A stretch of DNA of 64,000 nt from Orrella sp037026685 (GTDB taxonomy: Bacteria > Pseudomonadota > Gammaproteobacteria > Burkholderiales > Burkholderiaceae_B), in contig NZ_JBANET010000002.1 of the NCBI RefSeq assembly GCF_037026685.1, forward strand, positions 248,001 through 312,000, given 5' to 3'. The notes under the pieces were generated by a model that made no database searches, was not told where the DNA came from, and saw nothing but the letters and a program-made list of their open reading frames with translations. Position numbers and translations under genes: made by a program. Shown piece after piece: positions 35,419 through 43,719 of the stretch; positions within the stretch are counted from its first letter, which is position 1, and the number at the start of each line of letters is the position of its first letter.

Positions 35419-35457
35419 CCAGTAGAATTTTTCGCAGTTTGTCCCTCTATCTACTGG
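35419..35457. promoter_or_regulatory. Inverted repeat upstream of nitroreductase gene
   Basis: CCAGTAGA (35419-35426) and TCTACTGG (35450-35457) are perfect complements with centres 31 bp apart, about three helical turns. They lie 17-55 bp upstream of the nitroreductase ATG, in AT-richer DNA, and may be half-sites of a repressor. No regulator gene is adjacent, so the assignment is open. Confidence 0.4.
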
Positions 35458-35473
35458 TCGGAAGGTTTCATCC

Positions 35474-36073
35474 ATGAGCAATGCCTATCTCGACGCGCTC
35501 AAGCAGCGCCGCACCCAATACGCGCTGGGACGCAACGTCTCGCATTCCCGGCAGGCGCTGACCGGGCTGATCCAGGAGGCGATCAAGCACAGCCCCTCGT
35601 CCTTCAATTCGCAAAGCTCGCGCGCGGTCATCCTGTTCGGCGAGCAAAGCGAAAAGCTCTGGCAGATCGCCGTGGACGAGGTGCGCAAGGTGGCGCCGGC
35701 CGAGGGCTTCGAAAAAACCGAGGCCAAGCTCAGGAGCTTTGCCGCCGGCGTGGGCACGGTGCTGTTCTTCGAAGACCAGGACGTGGTCAAGAAGCTGCAG
35801 GACCAGTTCACCCTGTACGCGGACAACTTTCCCGTATGGTCCGAGCAGTCCGGCGGCATGGCCCAGCTTTCGGTTTGGTCGGCACTGGCCAACGCGGGAG
35901 TGGGCGCCAGCCTGCAGCACTACAACCCCCTGATCGACGAGGCCGTGGCCAGGCAATGGAACCTGCCGCCCTCGTGGAAGCTGCGCGCCCAGATGCCCTT
36001 CGGCTCGAACGAGGGCGGCTTTCCCGAGAAGACCTTCATGGACGACGCCGAACGCTTCCGCGTTTTCGGCTAG
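35474..36073 (+). CDS. Nitroreductase family protein (Frm2/Hbn1-like)
   Basis: A 199-residue FMN-dependent protein of the small nitroreductase group. The segments LKQRRTQYALGRN (FMN phosphate contacts), HSPSSFNSQSSRAVILFG, and ALANAGVGASLQHYNPLID are characteristic. The Frm2/Hbn1 group is linked to fatty-acid signalling and oxidative stress and reduces nitroaromatics in vitro. ATG follows AAGG at about 9 bases. It stands as a single gene, divergent from the HPP-CBS gene, with an inverted repeat upstream. Confidence 0.9.
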   Translation: MSNAYLDALKQRRTQYALGRNVSHSRQALTGLIQEAIKHSPSSFNSQSSRAVILFGEQSEKLWQIAVDEVRKVAPAEGFEKTEAKLRSFAAGVGTVLFFEDQDVVKKLQDQFTLYADNFPVWSEQSGGMAQLSVWSALANAGVGASLQHYNPLIDEAVARQWNLPPSWKLRAQMPFGSNEGGFPEKTFMDDAERFRVFG

Positions 36074-36167
36074 GGCCACGCGCCGGCCGCCGCTGCGCGC
36101 GTTTCTGTCGCGCGCGTAGCCTTCGCTTATAGTCGTGCGGGTGTATTCCTAGGCGGAGCTCCCGACA

Positions 36168-37796
36168 ATGATGAAGCGTTACGCGGTCTATTTCCTGAGC
36201 ATCGTGCTGGCCGTGCTGGCCTTTGCGCTGGCGCCGGCCTGGCCGGCCTGGGCCGGCGCCGGCACGGTCTTCGCGCTGCTGGCCGGGCTGGGCACCTGGG
36301 ATATCGTGCAACGGCGCAGCACCTTGCGGCGCAACTATCCCATCCTGGCGCATTTCCGCTACGGGCTGGAATCCATCGGCCCGGAGATCCGCCAGTACTT
36401 CGTGCAAAGCGACCTGGAGGACGTGCCGTTCTCGCGCCAGCAGCGCTCGCTGGTCTACCAGCGGGCCAAGCGGCAGCTGGACGTGGTCGCCTTCGGCACC
36501 TTGCGCAGCACCTATGCCACCGACTACGAGTGGATCAACCATTCGCTGGCCACCACCGAAATCCAGAGCCACGATTTTCGCGTGACGGTGGGCGGGCCGC
36601 AGTGCACGCAGCCTTACTCGGCCAGCGTCTTCAACATCTCGGCGATGAGCTTCGGGGCCTTGTCGGCCAATGCCGTCCGCGCCCTGAACGAAGGCGCCCG
36701 GCGCGGCAACTTCTATCACGATACCGGGGAAGGCTCGATCTCGCCGTATCACCGCGAGTGCGGCGGCGACCTGGTCTGGGAAATCGGCTCGGGCTATTTC
36801 GGCTGCCGCGACGAACTGGGGCGTTTCGATCCCGAGCGCTTCGCCCGCAACGCCGCCGACGCCCAGGTCAGGATGATCGAGGTCAAGCTGTCGCAGGGCG
36901 CCAAGCCCGGCCACGGCGGCGTGCTGCCGGCAGCCAAGGTCAGCCAGGAAATCGCCGCCACCCGCGGGGTGACGGTGGGCATGGACTGCATCTCGCCCTC
37001 GCGCCATTCGGCCTTTTCCACGCCGATCGAGCTGCTGCAGTTCGTGGCGCGGCTGCGCGAGCTGGCCGGCGGCAAGCCGGTGGGCTTCAAGCTGGCCATC
37101 GGCCACCCCTGGGAGTGGTTCGGCATCGCCAAGGCCATGATGCAGACCGGCCTGCTGCCGGACTTCATCGTGGTGGACGGCGCCGAGGGCGGCACGGGCG
37201 CGGCGCCCGTGGAGTTCGCCGACCATGTGGGCGTGCCGATGAACGAGGCCCTGATGCTGGTGCACAACACGCTGGTGGGCCTGGAACTGCGCGAGCATAT
37301 CCGCCTGGGTGCGGCGGGCAAGATCACTAGCGCCTTCGAGATCGCCCGCACCATCGCCATGGGCGCGGACTGGTGCAACGCCGGCCGGGGCTTCATGTTC
37401 GCGCTGGGCTGTATCCAGTCGCTCAGCTGCCACAACGACCGCTGTCCGACCGGCGTGGCCACGCAGGACCGCAGCCGCTGGCGCCACCTGGACGTGCCCG
37501 ACAAGGCCACGCGCGTGCACCAGTATCACGCCAATACCCTGCGGGCCCTGCGCGAACTGCTGTCGGCCGCCGGCCTGACCCATACCTCGCAGCTGGGCCC
37601 GGAGCACATCGTGCGGCGCGTCTCGCCGGTGGAGATCCGTTCGCTGGCTTCGCTGTACAACTTCCTGTCGCCGGGCGACCTGCTGCGCGGGGTGCCCGGG
37701 CATGCGGTGTTCCAGGCGTTCTGGACGCCGGCGCGGGCCGATACGTTCGAGCCGCCGGAAGGGATACGGGCGTTGCGGGAGAGCAAGTCGCGATGA
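36168..37796 (+). CDS. FMN-binding glutamate synthase-like protein
   Basis: A 542-residue protein with an N-terminal membrane helix pair (about residues 5-45) and a TIM-barrel like the FMN domain of glutamate synthase (about 90-510). It has the barrel motifs NISAMSFGALSANAVRALNEGA, KLSQGAKPGHGGVLPAAKV, VDGAEGGTGAAPVEFADHVG and a cysteine cluster CIQSLSCHNDRCPTG near 415-429, matching the 3Fe-4S ligands. It lacks the glutaminase domain, so it is not a full GltB; members of this stand-alone family have no proven substrate. ATG at 36168 (second ATG at 36171). Confidence 0.9.
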   Translation: MMKRYAVYFLSIVLAVLAFALAPAWPAWAGAGTVFALLAGLGTWDIVQRRSTLRRNYPILAHFRYGLESIGPEIRQYFVQSDLEDVPFSRQQRSLVYQRAKRQLDVVAFGTLRSTYATDYEWINHSLATTEIQSHDFRVTVGGPQCTQPYSASVFNISAMSFGALSANAVRALNEGARRGNFYHDTGEGSISPYHRECGGDLVWEIGSGYFGCRDELGRFDPERFARNAADAQVRMIEVKLSQGAKPGHGGVLPAAKVSQEIAATRGVTVGMDCISPSRHSAFSTPIELLQFVARLRELAGGKPVGFKLAIGHPWEWFGIAKAMMQTGLLPDFIVVDGAEGGTGAAPVEFADHVGVPMNEALMLVHNTLVGLELREHIRLGAAGKITSAFEIARTIAMGADWCNAGRGFMFALGCIQSLSCHNDRCPTGVATQDRSRWRHLDVPDKATRVHQYHANTLRALRELLSAAGLTHTSQLGPEHIVRRVSPVEIRSLASLYNFLSPGDLLRGVPGHAVFQAFWTPARADTFEPPEGIRALRESKSR

Positions 37797-37797
37797 A

Positions 37798-37820
37798 GGG
37801 GGCGCTTTCCTGACGCCCCC
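37798..37820. terminator. Possible terminator hairpin between convergent genes
   Basis: GGGGGCG and CGCCCCC form a strong 7-bp stem with a 9-nt loop, two bases after the glutamate synthase-like stop and 20 bp from the stop of the convergent autotransporter. No T-run follows on either strand. Confidence 0.35.
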
Positions 37821-37840
37821 CGACATGCCCATCCCCGCTT

Positions 37841-39445
37841 CTACCACTGATACCCGACCCCCACGGCCCCTCCGAGATCCCCGCGCGAAGTCCCGTTGGC
37901 CGCGGCCTTTACCACCCACGACCCGCCCCGCGTGACGTGCGAAAGCCCCATGGCGTAGCCGCTTTCGCCGTTCCAGGCGCCACCGGCCATGGACACCATG
38001 CTGCGGCCGGGCAGGTAGGCCTGGGGCAGGGCGGCCGTGGCCATGGCGGCGGCCACGCCGCCGCGCAGCGAGCGGTCGACGGTGTGGACGTCCGAGCGCA
38101 GGTCGGCCAGGTGCCGCTGCGTGTCGGCCGAATGCTGCTGCACGCGCTGGTCCACGGCCCGCAACTGCCCGACGTTCACCGCATCGCCGTCCTGGCTGCC
38201 GGCCGCCACGCCGGTGATCTGGCGCCCGCCCACGTTGACCTCGCCGCTGGAGGACTGCGGGGCCTGGATGCCGTAGGCCGCGTAGTCCTGGCTGGCGCCG
38301 CGCGCCGCCTGCGAGCCGGCGCCCAGGGCCACGCTGTTGGCCGCCGTGGCGCTGGCCTGCGTGCCGATGGCCACGCTGTCCGAGGCGCCGGCCGAGGCGG
38401 CCGTGCCCACGGCCACCGTGCGGCTGGCGGTGTTGCCGCGGTTGGCGTCGCTGCCCAGCGAGATGTTGTCGTCGCCGGCCACGCCGATGCCGGCGCCGGT
38501 GCCCTGCGCGACGTTGTTCGAGCCGACCACCTGCCGGCCCGCGCCCAGCCCCAGGGCCTGGTTGTTGTTGCCGCGCACTTCGCTGCCGGCATACGAACCC
38601 GAGGCGATGTTGTTGTCGCCGGCCACGGTCTGGCCGGCATTGCGGCCGCTGGACTGGTTGCCGTCGCCTTCGACGAACTGGCCGGCATTCTGGCCGTTGG
38701 CCAGGTTGCCGTGGCCCGTGACGTTGCGCCCGGCGCCTTGGCCCATGCCCTGGTTGCTGCTGCCGGTGACGTTGCGTCCGGCGTTCGAGCCCACCGACAG
38801 GTTGTTGCTGCCGACGGTGTCGGTGCCGGCCCAGAAGCCGAAGCTGTCGTTGTAGTCGCCGCTGACGTTCTGCCCGGCGCTGCGGCCGATCGACTGGTTC
38901 CAGCCGCCGTTGACGTTGGTGCCGGCGTAGTAGCCGATCGCCTGGTTGGCGTTCTTGCCGCTGACGTTCGAGCCGGCGCCCTCGCCGATGGCGGTGTTCC
39001 AGTTGGTGCTGACGTTGTTGCCCGCGCCGTTGCCGATGGCCTGGTTGTTGCTGCCCGCGACGTTGCGCCCGGCGTTCGAGCCGATGGCGTTGTTCTGGCT
39101 GCCCGTCACGCCGGTGCCGGCCCAGAAGCCGAAGCCCTGGTTGTAGCTGCCGGTCACGTCCTGCCCGGCGCTGCGGCCGATGGCCTGGTTCCAGCCGCCG
39201 TTGACGTTGTTGCCGGCGTAATAGCCGATCGCCTGGTTGGCGTTGTTGCCGCTGACGTTCGAGCCGGCGCCCTCGCCGACGGCGGTGTTCCAGTTGGTGG
39301 AAACGTTCTGGCCGGCGTTTCCGCCCACGGCGATGTTGGTGGGGTTGGGCGCGGGCTGGGCCAGCGCGCCCGTGGCCCAGCAGGCCGCCAGGGCCAGGGC
39401 CGCCTTCTGGCCGGCGCGTGCAGGCATGGATGCGATTGCGTGCAT
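37841..39445 (-). CDS. YadA-like trimeric autotransporter adhesin
   Basis: A 534-residue type Vc autotransporter. A signal peptide (residues 1-29, ending AALALAACWATGALAQ) precedes a head made of about 20 repeats of 14-16 residues of the form N-x-A-x-G-x-x-A-G-x-x-V-x-G, the YadA-head left-handed beta-roll pattern. The more classical SVAIGTQASATAANSVALG repeats (about 355-385) follow. A neck (VNVGGRQITGVAAG, then DAVNVGQLRAV) leads into a short coiled coil and the C-terminal anchor of about 70 residues ending in Trp. It should trimerise and display the head outside the outer membrane, as adhesin or serum-resistance factor. The first 200 residues contain a 97-residue tandem duplication. It lies 22 bp after the phospholipase gene, possibly read from the same transcript. 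Confidence 0.92.
   Translation of the reverse strand: MHAIASMPARAGQKAALALAACWATGALAQPAPNPTNIAVGGNAGQNVSTNWNTAVGEGAGSNVSGNNANQAIGYYAGNNVNGGWNQAIGRSAGQDVTGSYNQGFGFWAGTGVTGSQNNAIGSNAGRNVAGSNNQAIGNGAGNNVSTNWNTAIGEGAGSNVSGKNANQAIGYYAGTNVNGGWNQSIGRSAGQNVSGDYNDSFGFWAGTDTVGSNNLSVGSNAGRNVTGSSNQGMGQGAGRNVTGHGNLANGQNAGQFVEGDGNQSSGRNAGQTVAGDNNIASGSYAGSEVRGNNNQALGLGAGRQVVGSNNVAQGTGAGIGVAGDDNISLGSDANRGNTASRTVAVGTAASAGASDSVAIGTQASATAANSVALGAGSQAARGASQDYAAYGIQAPQSSSGEVNVGGRQITGVAAGSQDGDAVNVGQLRAVDQRVQQHSADTQRHLADLRSDVHTVDRSLRGGVAAAMATAALPQAYLPGRSMVSMAGGAWNGESGYAMGLSHVTRGGSWVVKAAANGTSRGDLGGAVGVGYQW
38732..39313 (-). repeat. Two tandem 291-bp repeats in the autotransporter head
   Basis: The marker STNWNTA(V/I)GEGAGSNVSG recurs exactly 291 bp (97 codons) apart, and the two units stay aligned along their length (for example QAIGYYAG and GFWAGT in each). 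In a 60-base stretch compared by eye, only three bases differ. Boundaries are approximate (39313-39023 and 39022-38732). Such near-identical in-frame repeats can change copy number by slippage or recombination. Confidence 0.8.
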
Positions 39446-39467
39446 GATGGTGTCCTGTCTGTCGTCT

Positions 39468-41621
39468 TCAGAGGGTGGTGGCCATGGCCGGATCGCTGAC
39501 GCCGTCCTTGCCGTTTTCCAGGCGGCCGGCGAAGCGGCGGCTCAGGCCTTCGGCACGCAGGCTGAAGTCGTACCAGTTGCCGCTGTCGGCCAGGGCCCAG
39601 TGCTGTTCGGCGACCTGCCCGGGCGCGATGTCCAGCGTCCAGGGGCCGTCCTGGCGGTAGGCGTTGGGGGCCAGCTCCACACGTGCGGCCGTCTCGCCGT
39701 GGTTCGATACCTTGGCGTAGACGGTGGCGTTGTCCGGGTCGTAGCAGACCTGCAGTTCGCAACGCGGATCGTCGTGGGTATTGCCGCTGAAGGTGCGCAC
39801 GAAACCGTTGGTGCTGTAGACCCACAGGTCGTAGTCGCCGCCGTCGGCGCGCGCATCCCAGACGTCCTGGAGCTGCTTGCCCGGCTCGACGGTGTAGCGG
39901 CGCGGGATCAGGTCCAGGTGTTTCCTGTCGTACACATGGAATACCGCGCCTGCCGTACCGGTATTGGCGAACAGCAGTTCGACCTCGCCGCTCTGGCGCA
40001 GGCGGGCGCTCACGTGCAGCTCGTAGGGCAGGGCGCGCGAATAGCGCACGCCGGTTTCCTGGTACAGCGGCTGCGGCGCGGCGGGCGGCGCTGCGCGCGG
40101 CATGGCGCGCTGCTGCGCTTCCATGGCGGCGTAGCTGCTCATGTCGGGCAGCTCGGGAAAGGCGGCGCGGTTGGGCGTCTCGAAGTCGAAGGCCGATGTC
40201 AGGTCGCCGCACACCGCCCGGTGCCAGGGGCTGATGCTGTCCACCGTGATGCCGTAGCGTTTTTCCAGGAAACGGCCGATCGAGGTGTGGTCCAGCGCTT
40301 CGGAACACACCCAGCCGCCCCGGCTCCAGGGCGAGATCACGTACATGGGCACGCGCGGACCCAGGCCCCAGGGCCGCGTGGTGCCGCTGATGGTGTCCTC
40401 CGGATTGAGATAGGCGCGCGCCGGGTCCGAGAAATACTCGCCGTCCAGCGGCACGGTGGACTTGCCCATCAGCTTGCCGGACGCGTCGTACGAAGGCACG
40501 GCGGGCGGGGGCACGTGATCGAACAGCCCGTCGTTCTCGTCGAAGGTGATGAAAAAGGCCGTCTTGCTGAAGACCTCCGGATTGGCCGTGAGCGCATCGA
40601 GAATGCGCGAGAGATAGTCGGCGCCCTGGGCGGTGCTGCCGCCGCCGCTGGGATGTTCGGAGACCGAGGGCCAGGGCAGGATCCAGGAGACTTCCGGCAG
40701 CGTGTTGTTGCGCACGTCCGCTTCCAGCCGGTCCAGGTCGAAGTGGGACATGCCCTTTTCGTACAGCGGCGAGCCGGGCTGGGCGTTGCGGAAGCTCTCG
40801 AAGGCCAGGCCGCCATGCATGGCGCCGGTCCAGTTGTTGTTCGGGTCCTGGTAGATGCGCCAGCTTACGCCGGCCTGCTCCAGCAGGTCGGGCAGGGTGG
40901 CCCACTTGAAGGCCGAGCCGGCATAGGTGTAGCCCGGGTCCGGCCAGGTGCCCGTCACCCAGCAGCGCAGGTTGTTGGGTTCGGAGTCGGCGTCGGTGCA
41001 GTTGATGCCCAGGCGGCCCAGTTCGGGGTTGAAGTTGGAGCCGGACCAGAACACGATGCGGTTCGGATCGGTCCCGGTGGTGATGGAGCAGTGGTAGCCG
41101 TCGCAAATGGTGAAGGCTTCTGCCAGCGCGTACTGGAAGGGCAGGTCGGCGCGACGGTAGTATCCCATCGAAGGCGGGTTCTTGAACTTGGCCCAGTAGC
41201 CGAACTTGCCCTGGTTCCAGGCGGCCTGCGAATCGGAGAACGAGTGCGGCGTGCCCGGCACGAAGATGGCGTTCATCGTCTCCTTGTCCAGGTGAAAGGG
41301 CGGCACTTCGCGCGTGCCGTCCGACTGGTACCAGACGGACTTGCCGCTCTCGAGCGGGATCGGAAAGCGGTCGCCAAAGCCGCGCACGCCGCGCATGGCG
41401 CCGAAGTAGTGGTCGAACGAGCGGTTCTCCTGCATCAGGATCACGATGTGCTTGATGTCCTGGATGGTGCCGGTCTGCACGTCGGCCTGCACGGCCAGGG
41501 CGCGCTGGATCGAGGCGGGCAGCATCGACAGGGCGGAGACGGCGCCCAGGGTGCCGGCGGACTTGCGCAGGAAGTCGCGGCGCGGGGCGTTGCTGGGAAA
41601 TCGCGGATCGGTCGGGCTCAT
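39468..41621 (-). CDS. Phospholipase C, phosphocholine-specific (Tat-exported)
   Basis: A 717-residue member of the bacterial phosphoesterase family of PlcN/PlcH/PlcC. A Tat signal RRDFLRKSAG at residues 14-23 is followed by a hydrophobic stretch, and export folded to the periplasm or outside is expected. The metal-binding motif MQENRSFDHYFGAMRGV lies at about 63-79, with further conserved segments NRIVFWSG, FITFDENDGLFDHV and PRVPMYVISPWSRGG. Two C-terminal DUF756 repeats (about 520-710) complete the normal length. It hydrolyses phosphatidylcholine or sphingomyelin, releasing phosphocholine. It is downstream of phnDCE and a small lipoprotein, so under phosphate starvation it may supply phosphate. 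Confidence 0.93.
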   Translation of the reverse strand: MSPTDPRFPSNAPRRDFLRKSAGTLGAVSALSMLPASIQRALAVQADVQTGTIQDIKHIVILMQENRSFDHYFGAMRGVRGFGDRFPIPLESGKSVWYQSDGTREVPPFHLDKETMNAIFVPGTPHSFSDSQAAWNQGKFGYWAKFKNPPSMGYYRRADLPFQYALAEAFTICDGYHCSITTGTDPNRIVFWSGSNFNPELGRLGINCTDADSEPNNLRCWVTGTWPDPGYTYAGSAFKWATLPDLLEQAGVSWRIYQDPNNNWTGAMHGGLAFESFRNAQPGSPLYEKGMSHFDLDRLEADVRNNTLPEVSWILPWPSVSEHPSGGGSTAQGADYLSRILDALTANPEVFSKTAFFITFDENDGLFDHVPPPAVPSYDASGKLMGKSTVPLDGEYFSDPARAYLNPEDTISGTTRPWGLGPRVPMYVISPWSRGGWVCSEALDHTSIGRFLEKRYGITVDSISPWHRAVCGDLTSAFDFETPNRAAFPELPDMSSYAAMEAQQRAMPRAAPPAAPQPLYQETGVRYSRALPYELHVSARLRQSGEVELLFANTGTAGAVFHVYDRKHLDLIPRRYTVEPGKQLQDVWDARADGGDYDLWVYSTNGFVRTFSGNTHDDPRCELQVCYDPDNATVYAKVSNHGETAARVELAPNAYRQDGPWTLDIAPGQVAEQHWALADSGNWYDFSLRAEGLSRRFAGRLENGKDGVSDPAMATTL

Positions 41622-41661
41622 GGAAAGTCTCACACGTTGGGTCGGAAGGCGGTCGGTGTTT

Positions 41662-41841
41662 TCAGGGCGCGCAGCGCAGTTGCGGTTCCTGCGGCGCCTG
41701 CGGGCCGCCGGGCTGGGTGGGGGGCGGCTCGTTGGCGCCCGGCTCGTCGGAGTCGGAATCGCCGCCGCCGCAGGCGGACAGCAGGCTGGCAAGCAGGAAG
41801 GCGGCGGCCAGGCGGCGGCCGTGCAGCAAAGCGAAGGACAT
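41662..41841 (-). CDS. Small lipoprotein (59 residues)
   Basis: The frame starts at an ATG with AGGAG seven bases upstream. It encodes a Lys/Arg-poor but Arg-containing signal (MSFALLHGRRLAAAFLLASL), a lipobox LSAC with Cys24, then an acidic and Pro-rich tail (GGGDSDSDEPGANEPPPTQP) and a final CAP. The mature part is only 36 residues. It lies 30 bp after phnE and 40 bp before the phospholipase gene, all on one strand, and so is part of that operon. Role unknown; a surface or periplasmic helper for the phospholipase is conceivable. It is not homologous to anything I recognise. Confidence 0.75.
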   Translation of the reverse strand: MSFALLHGRRLAAAFLLASLLSACGGGDSDSDEPGANEPPPTQPGGPQAPQEPQLRCAP

Positions 41842-41871
41842 GGAAGGCTCCTGGATGAGAGGAAGACCGGA

Positions 41872-42894
41872 TCAGGCCACCTTGCGGCGCAGCCGCGCGG
41901 CGAACAGGTCCAGCAGGAATACGGTGAAAAAGATGGCCACGAGGATGGTGCCGACGTGGCCGTACTGGTACATGTCGTAGCGGCCCTTCAGCTCCTGGCC
42001 GATGCCGCCGGCGCCGACCAGTCCCACGACGGTGGCCATGCGTACGTTGCGGTCCAGGATGTAGAGCGTGTAGGCGATGAACTGGGGCAGCACTTGCGGG
42101 CCGACGGCGTACATCAGCACCCGCAGCTTGCTCGCGCCGATGGCCTGCAGGGCCTCCTGCGGCTTGGGGTCGGCGGTCTCGATGTCCTCGGCATAGAACT
42201 TGCCCAGAAAGCCCATCGAATGGATGGCCAGCGCCAGGACGCCGGCGATGGGGCCGAAGCCATAGGCCAGCACCAGGAACAGCGCGGTGATGAGTTCGGG
42301 CATCGAGCGAAACAGGCTGACCAGGGCGCGCGCAGCGCCATATACCACGCGATTGGGCGTGTAGTTGCGGGCGCTGGCGTAGGCCAGCGGCAGGCTGCCC
42401 AGCACCGCCAGCACAGTGGCCCACAGGGCGATCTCGATGGTCTCGAGCATCTTCACCGCCACGTGCGTCACATAGCCCAGCGGCTCGACCAGATAGCGCC
42501 GTTCGGAGACGGTTTCCTCCATGCGCAGGGTATGGGGATTGAGGCTGGCCTCGGTCTGGCGCAGCGTCTCGACGCGCGAGAGCCAGGGCAGCCGGTCGGG
42601 ATCGAAATGCTCCAGGCGGGCGATCTCGGTGCGTTCGGCGATCTGCAGCGGGAACAGGCTGCCAGCCACCTTGCCCAGGCCCGCGCCGACCTGCGAGCTT
42701 TCCTGCAGGCCGACCGCCGAGAGCAGGCCCTGCAGGCTCAGCGCGGCCATCCTGTCCATGTCCACGCGCTGCCCGCCGTAAAGGAACAAGGCCAGCGCCA
42801 CGATCACGGCCAGGATGGTGCGGGCGCCGTATGGGGGGTCCAGCTTCCAGGAAGGCGAAGGAGTGCCGGATGCGTTGCTGTGCGGGGCGGTCAT
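41872..42894 (-). CDS. phnE: PhnE-like ABC transporter permease
   Basis: A 340-residue inner-membrane permease. One helix (about residues 25-42) is followed by a long, mostly polar insert of about 100 residues and then five core helices. The EAA-loop region DPKPQEALQAIGASKLRVLMY and GLVGAGGIGQELKGRYD are typical of phosphonate/phosphite permeases. The insert makes it about 70 residues longer than E. coli PhnE but occurs in some homologues. It works with PhnC and PhnD, whose genes lie directly upstream (2-bp gap to phnC). Confidence 0.9.
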   Translation of the reverse strand: MTAPHSNASGTPSPSWKLDPPYGARTILAVIVALALFLYGGQRVDMDRMAALSLQGLLSAVGLQESSQVGAGLGKVAGSLFPLQIAERTEIARLEHFDPDRLPWLSRVETLRQTEASLNPHTLRMEETVSERRYLVEPLGYVTHVAVKMLETIEIALWATVLAVLGSLPLAYASARNYTPNRVVYGAARALVSLFRSMPELITALFLVLAYGFGPIAGVLALAIHSMGFLGKFYAEDIETADPKPQEALQAIGASKLRVLMYAVGPQVLPQFIAYTLYILDRNVRMATVVGLVGAGGIGQELKGRYDMYQYGHVGTILVAIFFTVFLLDLFAARLRRKVA

Positions 42895-42896
42895 GA

Positions 42897-43700
42897 TCAG
42901 CCTTGTTCGACAGGGGCCAGGGAGTGCGCCGGCATGGCGGGCGCAGGCGGGGCGCCGGCCGGCGAAGCGGGCGCGGCGGCATACAGGGCGGCGGCGGCGG
43001 CCGGGCCGAAATCGGCTGGCGGGCCGTCGAACATCACGCGCCCGTGGCGCAAGGCGACGATGCGGTCCGCATAGGCGCGCGCCAGTTCGACCTGGTGCAG
43101 GCTGCACAGCACGGTGGTGCCGCGCTCGCCCGCCTGCTGGCGCATCAGGGCCAGCACCTGCGCGCTGATGCGCGGGTCGAGGCTGGCGACCGGCTCGTCG
43201 GCCAGCAGCAGCGGCGGGTTGAGCATGAAGGCGCGCGCCAGCCCCACGCGCTGCTGCTGGCCGCCGGACAGTTCGCTGACGCGCCGGTGCAGGTGCTCGG
43301 GCTGCAGCCCGACCTCCTCGAGCAGCGCGCAGGCGCGCTCGCGCAGCTCCCGGGGGTACCGCATCAGCAGCGCGCGCCATGCCGGCAGCACGGGCAGCGC
43401 ACCGGACAGCACATTGGCCGCCACGCTGGCGCGGGTCACCAGGTTGAACTGCTGGTGGACCATGCCGATGCGCGGGCGCAGGCGGGCCAGGCTGGCCGGC
43501 GAGACCGGCACGCCTTGCACCGATACCCGCCCGCTGGTGGGCCGCACCAGGCCGTTGACCATGCGCAGCAGCGTCGATTTGCCTGCGCCCGAAGAGCCCA
43601 GCACGACGCAGAACTGACCGCGCGGCAGCGCCAGGCTGACCGAATCCAGGGCTACCGTGCCGTTGGCGTAACGCATGCCGACCGATTCGAAGCTGAGCAT
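42897..43700 (-). CDS. phnC: PhnC-like ABC transporter ATPase
   Basis: A 267-residue ATPase. Walker A GSSGAGKST is at about residues 35-43, the Q-loop in GMVHQQFNLV, the signature LSGGQQQR near 144, Walker B LLLADEPVASLD and the switch histidine in LCSLHQVELA. The sequence fits the phosphonate class. The last 40 residues are Ala/Pro-rich and add a non-catalytic tail. It energises uptake through PhnE. Confidence 0.92.
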   Translation of the reverse strand: MLSFESVGMRYANGTVALDSVSLALPRGQFCVVLGSSGAGKSTLLRMVNGLVRPTSGRVSVQGVPVSPASLARLRPRIGMVHQQFNLVTRASVAANVLSGALPVLPAWRALLMRYPRELRERACALLEEVGLQPEHLHRRVSELSGGQQQRVGLARAFMLNPPLLLADEPVASLDPRISAQVLALMRQQAGERGTTVLCSLHQVELARAYADRIVALRHGRVMFDGPPADFGPAAAAALYAAAPASPAGAPPAPAMPAHSLAPVEQG

Positions 43701-43719
43701 GATGCGTCCTCCTTGGCGA

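Noticed and set aside
38732..39313. Regular direct repeats as a CRISPR-like array
   Set aside because: The repeats are in frame, encode YadA-head units and have no unique spacers.
39237..41858. Long plus-strand open frame opposite phospholipase C and the autotransporter
   Set aside because: No recognisable motifs, biased composition, and the opposite strand carries clear genes.
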